A stretch of DNA of 64,000 bases from Azospirillum melinis (GTDB taxonomy: Bacteria > Pseudomonadota > Alphaproteobacteria > Azospirillales > Azospirillaceae), in assembly GCF_013340935.1 (NCBI RefSeq), contig NZ_WHOS01000005.1, positions 1 to 64,000 of the forward strand, written 5' to 3'. This document shows, one piece after another, positions 29,434 to 38,838 of the stretch. The notes under the pieces are model-generated. The model was not told the DNA's origin, searched no databases, and saw only the letters and a list, made by a program, of their open reading frames with translations. Each line of letters begins with the position of its first letter. The first letter of the stretch is position 1. A program made the translations under genes and the position numbers.

Positions 29434-29446
29434 CCCGATCCGCTTC

Positions 29447-31333
29447 TCAGCCCCGCGGCTCTCCGAAGCCGGTCGGCGGGGTTTCGGCGACGGCAGCGCG
29501 GCCGGGGTCGCGCTTCTGGGTTTCGAGCAGGATGTCGCGGGCAATCGGGGCCGCCGCTGTGGAGCCACCGCCGCCATGTTCGACGAACACCGCGCAGGCA
29601 TAGCGCGGCGCCTGGATCGGCGCGAAGGCGACGAACAGCGCGTGGTCGCGCTCGCGCCAGGGCAGATCCTCGTTCTTCTTCACGCCGTTGTTGCGCTCGG
29701 CCATTGTGATGCGGCGGACCTGGGCGGAGCCGGTCTTGCCGGCCATCTCATAGCCGACCTCGGTGATCCGCGACTTGAAGGCGGTGCCGTTGGGAGCGTT
29801 GGTCACCTCGGTCATGCCGCGCAGCACGATGTCGAGGTTCTCCTTCTTCACGCCGATGCTGGGCCAGGCCGTCTGCTCGCCGCTGACCGTCTTGATCTGT
29901 TTGGTCAGGTGCGGCTTGACCGCATAGCCGCCATTGGCCAGCCGGCAGGTCATGACCGCCAGTTGCAGCGGCGTTGTTAGCACATAGCCCTGGCCGATGG
30001 AGGCGACCAGCGTCTCGCCCATGTCCCAATTCTTGCCCAGCGTCGCCTTCTTCCAGGCGATGGACGGAATCAGGCCGGCACGCTCGTGCGGCAGGTCGAT
30101 GCCGGTGCGGCTGCCCAGGCCGAACCGGTTGGACATCTCGGCGATGCGGTCGATGCCGATCCGCCGCGACACGTCGTAGAAGAACACGTCGCAGGAATGG
30201 CGCAGCGCGCCGACGAAATCGATGGTGCCGTGCCCGCCGCGCTTCCAGCAGTGGAAACGATGGTCGCCCAGTTCCAGATGGCCGGGGCAGAACACCGTGT
30301 GACGGTTGCTGACCACCCCCGATTCCAGTGCCGCCAGCGCCGCCATCATCTTGAAGGTGGAGCCCGGCGGATATTGCCCGACCACCGCCTTGTTGTTGAG
30401 CGGCGTCGCCTGGTTGGACAGCAGCTCCTCCCACAGCTCGGCGCTGATGCCCATGGTGAACTGGTTGGGGTCGTAGCTGGGGTGCGAGCACAGGGCATAG
30501 ATGCCGCCGGTGTGGACGTCCATCACCACGGCCGAGGCGCTGACCTCCTGCGACAGCCGCTCCTGCACGAAGCGTTGCAGGGCCATGTCGATGGTCAGCT
30601 GCACCTCGCGACCGGATTGGCCCTCGTCGCGCGACAGCTCGCGGATGACGCGGCCGACCGCATTGACCTCCAACTGGCTGGTGCCGGCGGTGCCGCGCAG
30701 CACCTTCTCGTGGAACTTCTCGATGCCGGCCTTGCCGATGCGGAAGCCGGGCAGGGAGAGCACCGGATCGCTGTTGCCGCTCAGCTCCGACTCCGACACG
30801 GCGCCGACATAGCCCAGGATATGGGCGGTCCAATCCGCCTGCGGGTAATAGCGCAGCTCGCCCACCTCGATCGACACGCCGGGCAGGTCGGGGGTGTTGG
30901 TCTCCAGCGTCGCCACTTGTTCCCAGGTCAGGTTCTCGCGCACGGTGACGGGAACGAAGCGGCGCTTGCGGTGCAGTTCGCGCAGCACGCGGCGGCGGTC
31001 GCCATCGGTCAGCGGCACGATGCGGGAGATCTTGTCGAGCGTCTCCTGGATGTTGTGGGTGCGCTCCGACACGACGACGACGCGGTAGTTCTGCTGGTTG
31101 ACCGCCAGCGGCACGCCGAAGCGGTCGACGATGTTGCCGCGGGACGGGGCGATCAGCCGCAGGCTGATGCGGTTCTCCTCCGCCAGCATGGTGTAGCGCG
31201 CCGACTCGACCACCTGCAGGTAATAGAGCCGACCGACCAGCGCGGACAGGCCGGCCAGCTTGATACCGCCCAGCACCAGGGCGCGGCGCGCCAGCAGGCG
31301 GGAGCGGTCGGTGTCGCGATCGATCGAACTCAT
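29447..31333 (-). CDS. mrdA: Penicillin-binding protein 2 (peptidoglycan transpeptidase)
   Basis: Predicted 628-residue elongasome transpeptidase. It has a single N-terminal membrane helix (about 17-40), a dimerisation domain with RGNIVDRFGVPLA and a transpeptidase domain. The active-site motifs are intact: S325-TFK, S380-C-D and K533-TG. It is last in mreB-mreC-mreD-mrdA, 16 bp after mreD. rodA, which usually follows mrdA, is not next; a convergent exporter gene is. Confidence 0.95.
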   Translation of the reverse strand: MSSIDRDTDRSRLLARRALVLGGIKLAGLSALVGRLYYLQVVESARYTMLAEENRISLRLIAPSRGNIVDRFGVPLAVNQQNYRVVVVSERTHNIQETLDKISRIVPLTDGDRRRVLRELHRKRRFVPVTVRENLTWEQVATLETNTPDLPGVSIEVGELRYYPQADWTAHILGYVGAVSESELSGNSDPVLSLPGFRIGKAGIEKFHEKVLRGTAGTSQLEVNAVGRVIRELSRDEGQSGREVQLTIDMALQRFVQERLSQEVSASAVVMDVHTGGIYALCSHPSYDPNQFTMGISAELWEELLSNQATPLNNKAVVGQYPPGSTFKMMAALAALESGVVSNRHTVFCPGHLELGDHRFHCWKRGGHGTIDFVGALRHSCDVFFYDVSRRIGIDRIAEMSNRFGLGSRTGIDLPHERAGLIPSIAWKKATLGKNWDMGETLVASIGQGYVLTTPLQLAVMTCRLANGGYAVKPHLTKQIKTVSGEQTAWPSIGVKKENLDIVLRGMTEVTNAPNGTAFKSRITEVGYEMAGKTGSAQVRRITMAERNNGVKKNEDLPWRERDHALFVAFAPIQAPRYACAVFVEHGGGGSTAAAPIARDILLETQKRDPGRAAVAETPPTGFGEPRG

Positions 31334-31349
31334 GAGACCCGTCGACCCT

Positions 31350-31862
31350 TTACCCGTTCAGGAACGCGCGATGGACGCGGATCAGCAGCCAACCCACCGC
31401 AGGAAACACCGCTACCGTCAGCAGGCCCTGGAACAGTGCCGGCAGGATCGACAGCGTGACGGCGTCGAGCACCGAAAAAGCCAGCCATTGCAGCAGGACG
31501 GCACCCGCCATCACCAGCGTGAAGCCGACCCACAGCAGGGCGAAGGTGCTGGCCAGGAACACCCGGCGCTGGTTCAGGACCGCCCATTGGGCGACGACCA
31601 GCAGCAGGGCATTGACGCCCAACGGTCCGCCGATCAGGAAATCCTGAAGCAGTCCGATGAGAAAGGCCACCCCCGGACGCATCAGGTCAGGCCTGTGGAT
31701 CGTCCAGTAATAGACCGAGACCAGCGTCAGGTTCGGTGCGACCGGGGCATAGCCGGGGACCGGCAGCGGGATCATGCCGACCAGCACCATCATCACGGTG
31801 ACGGCGAAGGGCGCCAGATTGCGCCCGGTCTTGTCCACCTTCTGCCAGAAGGTCGCCGTCAT
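31350..31862 (-). CDS. mreD: Rod shape-determining protein MreD
   Basis: Predicted 170-residue membrane protein with five to six helices, linking MreC to the elongasome. Recognisable parts are MMVLVGMIPLPVPGYAPVAPNLTL (early block) and GVAFLIGLLQDFLIGGPLGVNAL, a typical MreD stretch. Position between mreC and mrdA confirms the identity of this poorly conserved family. Confidence 0.9.
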   Translation of the reverse strand: MTATFWQKVDKTGRNLAPFAVTVMMVLVGMIPLPVPGYAPVAPNLTLVSVYYWTIHRPDLMRPGVAFLIGLLQDFLIGGPLGVNALLLVVAQWAVLNQRRVFLASTFALLWVGFTLVMAGAVLLQWLAFSVLDAVTLSILPALFQGLLTVAVFPAVGWLLIRVHRAFLNG

Positions 31863-31933
31863 GACGGCAATCTCCCGGTCGGTGGACCGTCCGTCCGGCT
31901 CACGTCCAAAACCAGTTCACTTCCACATCCACT

Positions 31934-32803
31934 TCACTTCGAATCTGGCGACGGGTCCAGATCGGTGCTCGGCAGGCCGAAATCCACCAGACGCAGATGC
32001 TCCACGCGCGACAGGTCGGCGCTGGGCAGGACACGGATGCCGCGTTCGCTGACCGCGGTCACCACGCCCACCGGCAGGCCGGGCGGGAAGAGGCCGCCGT
32101 CGCCGGAGGTCACCACCCGCTCGCCCACCTGGATCGGCGAGTCCGGCGGCAGATAGAGAAGCTTGGCCTGATCAGAGTTGTCGCCAGCCAGGATCGAGCG
32201 CTGGCGCGTGTTCGACAGGATCACCGGAATGCGGGCGTTGATGTCGGTCAGCAGCAGGACGCGGGACGACCATTCGCCGACCTCGATCACCCGGCCGACC
32301 AGACCGGCGCCGGCGAGCGCCGCCTGCCCCTTGCGCACCCCGTCGCGCTTGCCGGCGGTGACCACCAGCGTGCGGACGAAGGAACTGCCGGGGGTGGCGA
32401 TGACGCGGGCGGCGATGTAGTTGACCGACGGTTCCGGACGGACCCGCAGCAGGCTGCGCAGGCTGTTGTTTTCCGACTCCAGCCGCAACGCCGCCTGCTT
32501 CCATTGCAGAAGCCGGGCGTTCTCGGCCTTCAGCCGCTGGTTCTCGTCGAACGCGTTCTCAAGTTCCACCGCGGATTCGACCACGCGCGCCGCCGTGGCG
32601 GCGGGGCGGGAGATGGCGTCCAGGATGGGGGCGAAGGCATCGGTCACGCGTGCGCGTGCGCTGTCCACCGAGACGGACTCGATCTTACCGACCATCATCA
32701 GCGCGATGGAGGCCAGCACCAGCAGAAGGAAGGAGAATCGCTGCGCGAGAGCCCGCAAGGGGGCGGCAAGGCGGATGACGGAGCCGGATGAGCGTGGCTT
32801 CAC
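31934..32803 (-). CDS. mreC: Rod shape-determining protein MreC
   Basis: Predicted 289-residue periplasmic scaffold. It has an N-terminal membrane helix (about 25-42, FSFLLLVLASIALMMVG), a coiled coil (about 75-110, ENAFDENQRLKAENARL), then two beta barrels (GSSFVRTLVVTAGKRDGVRKGQ, LLTDINARIPVIL). The start is GTG 32803, needed to include the membrane helix. The C-terminus is short and acidic. It is separated from mreB by 93 bp carrying a strong hairpin. Confidence 0.93.
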   Translation of the reverse strand: MKPRSSGSVIRLAAPLRALAQRFSFLLLVLASIALMMVGKIESVSVDSARARVTDAFAPILDAISRPAATAARVVESAVELENAFDENQRLKAENARLLQWKQAALRLESENNSLRSLLRVRPEPSVNYIAARVIATPGSSFVRTLVVTAGKRDGVRKGQAALAGAGLVGRVIEVGEWSSRVLLLTDINARIPVILSNTRQRSILAGDNSDQAKLLYLPPDSPIQVGERVVTSGDGGLFPPGLPVGVVTAVSERGIRVLPSADLSRVEHLRLVDFGLPSTDLDPSPDSK

Positions 32804-32833
32804 AGGAAATTCCCGTCCAGATACGCGGTCCGT

Positions 32834-32872
32834 CTCCGGTCCTCACCGCCAGGGGTGGGCAGGGGACCGGAG
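32834..32872 (-). promoter_or_regulatory. Hairpin between mreB and mreC
   Basis: CTCCGGTCC (32834-32842) pairs perfectly with GGACCGGAG (32864-32872), with further pairing CACC/GGTG inside the loop. Lying after mreB in the transcript, it could partly stop transcription or stabilise the mreB message, so that MreB exceeds MreC and MreD. Confidence 0.5.
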
Positions 32873-32896
32873 GCCTTCCAACCAGGGATACACCAA

Positions 32897-34301
<1,405 letters not shown>

Positions 34302-34853
34302 TCAGTGATGATCCACCGCGGATTTCGCCCCGGCTTTCTCCGCGGGCTTGGCGGCATAGCCGTGATGACCTTCCAACCGGTCCATGCAGGCCAGCAGAAC
34401 ACCGGAAATCACGAAGGTCATGTGGATGATGACCAGCCACATCAGCTCGTCGCGCGAGGTCTGTGCCAGGTTCATGAAGGCCTTCAGCAGGTGGATGCCC
34501 GAGATGGCGACGATGGAGGCGATCAGTTTCAGCTTCAACCCGCCGAAATCGACCTTGCCCATCCAGTCTGGCCGGTCCTCATGATTGGCGACGTCAATCT
34601 TGGAGACGAAGTTCTCATATCCCGCGAAGATCACCATCAGCAGAAGGTTGCCGGCGAAGGACAGGTCGATGAGAGTCAGCACGCCCAGAAGCACGTCCTT
34701 TTCGCTCATCTCCAGCACATGCGGGATCATGTGCAGGATCTCCTGCGTGAACTTCACCAGCAGCGCAGCCAGCGAAACCACCAGCCCGAGATAGAAGGGC
34801 GCGAGCAGCCAGCGGCTGGCGAAGATGATCTGTTCAAAGCGGCGTTCGATCAT
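34302..34853 (-). CDS. UPF0114 (YqhA-like) membrane protein
   Basis: Predicted 183-residue protein with about four helices: FYLGLVVSLAALLVKF, LIDLSFAGNLLLMVIFAG, LIASIVAISGIHLLKAF, MWLVIIHMTFVISGVLLA. These and the motif GYENFVSK match the UPF0114/YqhA family of unknown function. The C-terminus carries an Ala/Lys/His tail. ATG 34853 (MIERRFEQIIFASRW) is the family start. It is divergent from phoU. Confidence 0.85.
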   Translation of the reverse strand: MIERRFEQIIFASRWLLAPFYLGLVVSLAALLVKFTQEILHMIPHVLEMSEKDVLLGVLTLIDLSFAGNLLLMVIFAGYENFVSKIDVANHEDRPDWMGKVDFGGLKLKLIASIVAISGIHLLKAFMNLAQTSRDELMWLVIIHMTFVISGVLLACMDRLEGHHGYAAKPAEKAGAKSAVDHH

Positions 34854-35053
34854 GGCGGGTTCGGCACGTCGTTGGGGAGGGGGATAAGGACCATGTGTCG
34901 CAATGCTGCGCCGCAAAATCAATCGGGCAGTTTCTCCCGCATGTGCGAAGTGCGGGCCAGCCGCCATTGGTCATAGGTGCTGTCATCGTACCGTAACGTC
35001 CCGGCGCTATGGTGGCGGCTTGGAAAGAGACCGCCGGGAAGGGTTTGGCGACC

Positions 35054-35761
35054 ATGAAGACCTCCGCTCCGCACATCGTGTCCGCGTTCGAGGACGCGCT
35101 GAAGCGGCTGAAATCCGCCATCGTGCAGATGGCCGGCGCTGCGGAGACGCAGATCGACCAGGCTCTGATCTGTCTGGCCCAGCGCAACCCCGAGCTTGCG
35201 CGGGAGATCGTGGAGTCGGATGCCCGACTCGACTCCTTCGAACATGACATCGAAGCCCACTGCATGCGCCTGCTGGCTCTGCGCCAGCCGGTCGCCGACG
35301 ATCTGCGCGAGGTGATCGCGGCCTTGAAGATCGCCGGCAACCTTGAGCGCATCGGCGACCATGCTGCCAACACCGCCAAGCGCGCCGTCGCCATCTTCAG
35401 CCTGCCCGACTCCGGGTCGATGGCGGGTCTGCCGCAGCTCGGCCGGCTGGTGCGCGAACGGCTCAGCGCGGTGATCGACGCCTATGTCGACAATGACGGC
35501 GAGGCCGCCCTGCGGATCTGGCGCACCGACGACGAGGTGGATGCGCTCTACACCAGCCTCGTTGCGGAAGTGGAGCGGTCGGCCCTGGCGGCGCAGGACC
35601 AGTTCACGGCGCACATGCACCTGATGATGATCGCCAAGAACCTTGAGCGCATCGGCGATCACGCCACCAACATCGCCGAGGTCGTCTATTTCGTCAGCAC
35701 CGGCCAGACCCTGCTCGAAGAGCGTCCCAAGGCCGATCATTCCTACGACCCGGTGGGCTGA
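35054..35761 (+). CDS. phoU: Phosphate signalling protein PhoU
   Basis: Predicted 235-residue protein of two three-helix bundles. The metal-binding motif NLERIGDHA occurs twice, at 96-104 and 196-204, with E/D-x3-D partners around each. PhoU damps PhoR-PhoB signalling via the Pst transporter. No pst or phoBR genes are beside it; hisE follows 135 bp later. The start at ATG 35054 is preceded by AAGGG. Confidence 0.95.
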   Translation: MKTSAPHIVSAFEDALKRLKSAIVQMAGAAETQIDQALICLAQRNPELAREIVESDARLDSFEHDIEAHCMRLLALRQPVADDLREVIAALKIAGNLERIGDHAANTAKRAVAIFSLPDSGSMAGLPQLGRLVRERLSAVIDAYVDNDGEAALRIWRTDDEVDALYTSLVAEVERSALAAQDQFTAHMHLMMIAKNLERIGDHATNIAEVVYFVSTGQTLLEERPKADHSYDPVG

Positions 35762-35896
35762 AAGCGGTGCGCCGCATGGCATAAGGCCGTTGTGCGGCGC
35801 TCCACCGCGCCTATGGGGGATGGTAATTGCGTTGCGGAGTGATCACGTTAGCGTAACGATGCTTCCGTCACCCGCACACGAGACAATACCTCCCTG

Positions 35897-36223
35897 ATGA
35901 CCGACGACCTGCTCCGCCTCTATGCCGCCATCCTCGACCGCCAGCAGATGGACCCGGCGCACTCCAAGACCGCGCGGCTGATCGCCGCCGGGCCGAAGAA
36001 GATCGCCAAGAAAGTGGGCGAGGAGGCGGTCGAAGTGGCGCTGGACGCCATGAACGAGGACCGTCAGGGCGTCATCAACGAAAGCGCCGACCTGCTCTAC
36101 AATCTTTCGGTCCTGTGGGCGACGCTGAACATCCATCCCGACGACGTGTTCGCAGAGATCCGCCGGCGCGAGGCGCTTTATGGGATCGCCGAGAAGCTGC
36201 CGAAGACGGCGCCGGAGCGCTGA
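35897..36223 (+). CDS. hisE: Phosphoribosyl-ATP diphosphatase
   Basis: Predicted 108-residue MazG-fold enzyme, second step of histidine synthesis. The metal-binding helix motif KKVGEEAVEVALDAM and NESADLLYNLSVLWA are intact. It is a stand-alone HisE, not fused to HisI. Other his genes are not in the window, whereas in many alphaproteobacteria hisE ends the his operon; here it follows phoU. Confidence 0.95.
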   Translation: MTDDLLRLYAAILDRQQMDPAHSKTARLIAAGPKKIAKKVGEEAVEVALDAMNEDRQGVINESADLLYNLSVLWATLNIHPDDVFAEIRRREALYGIAEKLPKTAPER

Positions 36224-36265
36224 GGGCCTTGTATTCGGCGCCTCCGCCGTCAGACCGCCTATCCG

Positions 36266-37795
36266 TCAAGCCACTCCAAGCCTTTCCAGCACCGGCAACC
36301 GCCGCTGCATGAAGGCCGCGTGCCGTCGCACCAGTTCCGCACGGTTGGCCTCATCCCCCTCGCAGCGTTCGCCGTCGCGCCCCAGCACGATGCCGTCGGC
36401 CGACAGATGACGCCAAACGAAGGCGGCGGGATCCTCGCCCAGACGAGCGGCAAGCAGGAACAGCGCCTCGATCCGAGACACCGGCACACCGGCACCCAGC
36501 AGCGGCGAGGCGAGCTGACCCGGCGTGTCGCCGAAGCGATGGCGCTCCAGGACCGCGGCGTTGAAGCGGTCACAGGAAACTTTCCGTTCGGCGCCCCCAT
36601 CCTCGGGCATCGCCGGTGCCGCCAGCGACAGGCTGGTCAGCAGGATCAGCGCCCGCAGTACCGCGTCCTCGCCCTGTGCTGCCAGGGCCGGACGGGCGAG
36701 CAGCGCGTCCAGGCATTGCGGTCCTTCCGCCAGAGCCCCGCCCAGCGGTTGGTAGAGCGCCCGGGGGAAGGACAGGCGGCCGACGGGGGTGGATGCTCCT
36801 TCCGGCAGGTCGTCGGCGGCGACCAGAAGCGCGAAACGGGTCTGTCCCAGCAGGGCGCGCCGCTCGGCCCGGCCCAGACGCTCGCCGCCCTTCACGAACA
36901 GGTCGCGGCGGAAGCTGCGGTTGGTCATCACGTCGCGGAGGGTTTCGGCCTGGGCGGCGTCGCGTGCCTCGCCCGCGAGTGCCTGCTGGGCGGGGGAGAG
37001 GGTGAGATCGTCCAACTGCTCCATCGGGACGGCGGCACCGGCGAACTCCAGCTTGGCGGCCGCAAGCTCGCGCGTCACGTCGGCATGGTAAAAGGCGGTC
37101 CAGTCGCCGTTCAGATATTCGTGGGCGATGTAGTTCGGCGATTTGTGGCGAAGCTGTTCGATCCGCTCCACCACGCCGTCGATGTTGGCGAACCAACCGC
37201 CGCCCTGCGCCGCCATCCGTGCCGCGAACTCCACCGCAGCGGCGATGCGGTCGGGCAGGGGGCCGTCGCCTTCGGCGCAGCGCTCCACCAGAAGACGGCG
37301 CAGCGGCATGTGGGCCAGCGTGCCGGGCAGGGCGTTGTAGCTGACGAAGACGACGCCACCCGGCGCCAGCCGTCGGCGCAGCACCTCCAGCAGGATCGCC
37401 CGGTTCCCGGCGCTCACCCAGGACCAGACGCCGTGCAGCGCGACGGCATCCAGCATCGGCCCGTCGCGCCGGGCGTATTCGGCGAAGCTCTCTTCGAGGA
37501 ACTCGGCATTGGCCAGCCCGGCATCGGCGGCCAGCCGGCGGACACCGGCGATGTGGGAGGGGTTGAAGTCCATCGCCTCGAACCGCGCCGCCGGGTGGGC
37601 GCCGGCCAGCAGGGCGCTGGTCAGGCCATGGCCGCAGCCGGGCTCCGCCATGGTGAAACTGCCGCGGCGCAGCGCCGCGGGCGGGCGCCAGCCGCGCAGC
37701 GTCAGGGCGAAGCAGAGCATGGCCGGCGACCAGTCGCGATAGACGGCGCGGATATAGTCGATGCCGCCGACATAGCCTTCGGTCCAGCCGCCCAT
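36266..37795 (-). CDS. SAM-dependent methyltransferase with methyltransferase regulatory domain
   Basis: Predicted 509-residue protein. The N-terminal half is a class I methyltransferase: motif I AEPGCGHGLTSALLAG at about 50-65, then FEAMDFNPSHI and LDAVALHGVWSWVS. VFVSYNALPGTLAHMPLR leads into the middle segment typical of the predicted methyltransferase regulatory domain (PF10119 type). ATG 37795 (MGGWTEGYVGGIDYIRAVYRD) is the family start; the frame can extend to GTG 37864. The substrate is unknown; relatives occur near polysaccharide or flagellin modification genes. Confidence 0.85.
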   Translation of the reverse strand: MGGWTEGYVGGIDYIRAVYRDWSPAMLCFALTLRGWRPPAALRRGSFTMAEPGCGHGLTSALLAGAHPAARFEAMDFNPSHIAGVRRLAADAGLANAEFLEESFAEYARRDGPMLDAVALHGVWSWVSAGNRAILLEVLRRRLAPGGVVFVSYNALPGTLAHMPLRRLLVERCAEGDGPLPDRIAAAVEFAARMAAQGGGWFANIDGVVERIEQLRHKSPNYIAHEYLNGDWTAFYHADVTRELAAAKLEFAGAAVPMEQLDDLTLSPAQQALAGEARDAAQAETLRDVMTNRSFRRDLFVKGGERLGRAERRALLGQTRFALLVAADDLPEGASTPVGRLSFPRALYQPLGGALAEGPQCLDALLARPALAAQGEDAVLRALILLTSLSLAAPAMPEDGGAERKVSCDRFNAAVLERHRFGDTPGQLASPLLGAGVPVSRIEALFLLAARLGEDPAAFVWRHLSADGIVLGRDGERCEGDEANRAELVRRHAAFMQRRLPVLERLGVA

Positions 37796-37909
37796 CCCCG
37801 ATCCCCTGTTCCGATGCCCCGTTTCGACAGCGCCGGTGTAGCCGCCGGGGCGGAGTCCGGCCACCGAAAAGCGCGCACCAAAAAATTCACATGGGGTGCG
37901 ATTTTGCTA

Positions 37910-37938
37910 TCGACAGGTCAAAAGCCCTTCGTTATAAA
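37910..37938 (+). promoter_or_regulatory. Promoter of the tRNA-Lys pair
   Basis: TCGACA (37910-37915), 17-bp spacer, TATAAA (37933-37938), each five of six sigma-70 consensus bases. It reads toward the tRNA-Lys genes with a leader of about 90 nt. Confidence 0.65.
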
Positions 37939-38034
37939 CCGCGCCACACCGGCCGGGACAACGGCTTGGCCGGCGCGATGAACAGTCGGCTGGTTTCTGC
38001 AAGGGTATCAGTCAAGTTCACCGCCTCAAGAGAT

Positions 38035-38110
<76 letters not shown>

Positions 38111-38133
38111 TCTCTTGAACATTTCCTACGGAT

Positions 38134-38209
<76 letters not shown>

Positions 38210-38214
38210 TCTAT

Positions 38215-38248
38215 AAGGGGCTGGAACCGAGCAGGTTCCGGCCCCTTT
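38215..38248 (+). terminator. Intrinsic terminator of the tRNA-Lys pair
   Basis: AAGGGGCTGGAACC / GGTTCCGGCCCCTT (14 bp, one wobble, 5-base loop) ending in TTT. It starts six bases after the second tRNA. Confidence 0.8.
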
Positions 38249-38309
38249 CCATTTCCGGAGTTTGGTTCGGTGTGGGAGAGGCGACTCCCGTAATGCCTCT
38301 CCCGGATCC

Positions 38310-38732
38310 TTACCCCTCCGCCTGTGCCAGAAAATCCGCAGTTACCCGGTCCATCGTCGCCAGATGGGTGTGGAACCAGTCGGGGAAATGCTCGGTCACA
38401 TAGAGCCGGGCACGGTTCTCCTTCCCCTCCGCCAGATCGGCCTCCATCGTCGCGACCACGGTCAGGACGCGGGCGTGCTCCTCCGTGTGGCAATGCAGGG
38501 CGAAAAAGCCGTGCTGGGTCATCAGCGCGTTCTCGCGGGCGAAATGCTCGCGCAGATGCTTGGCGAAGGCGGCGAAGGGAGCCCGGAGCTCGCCGGCCGG
38601 GGCCTCGCAGGCCGCCTGCAGCAGCGCGACCGAATCGACATGGTCGCAGTCCATGACCGCATAGCCGAGCATGGGGACAGTGCTGGCGGCCGCAGGTGTG
38701 GCGGTGGCGGCGGGTGTGGTGGTCGCAAGCAT
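38310..38732 (-). CDS. Hemerythrin domain protein
   Basis: Predicted 140-residue protein with an Ala/Thr-rich 20-residue N-terminus and a hemerythrin domain. Candidate diiron ligands are H31, H63, E67 (HFAREN), H82, H86 (HTEEH), H123 and D128, giving a full set of seven. ATG 38732 with GGAAG upstream is preferred over a TTG five codons earlier. It differs considerably from the hemerythrin at 20033, and may serve another oxygen, nitric oxide or redox role. Confidence 0.87.
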   Translation of the reverse strand: MLATTTPAATATPAAASTVPMLGYAVMDCDHVDSVALLQAACEAPAGELRAPFAAFAKHLREHFARENALMTQHGFFALHCHTEEHARVLTVVATMEADLAEGKENRARLYVTEHFPDWFHTHLATMDRVTADFLAQAEG

Positions 38733-38838
38733 GATGTTCGCTTCCAAAAAAGATGGCCTTCGGAGACGACGCTCCGAAGGCCAACCATACCCGCACAGCC
38801 GTCATGGTCTCTTGACGTTGGTCAAGCCATCCGGATCG

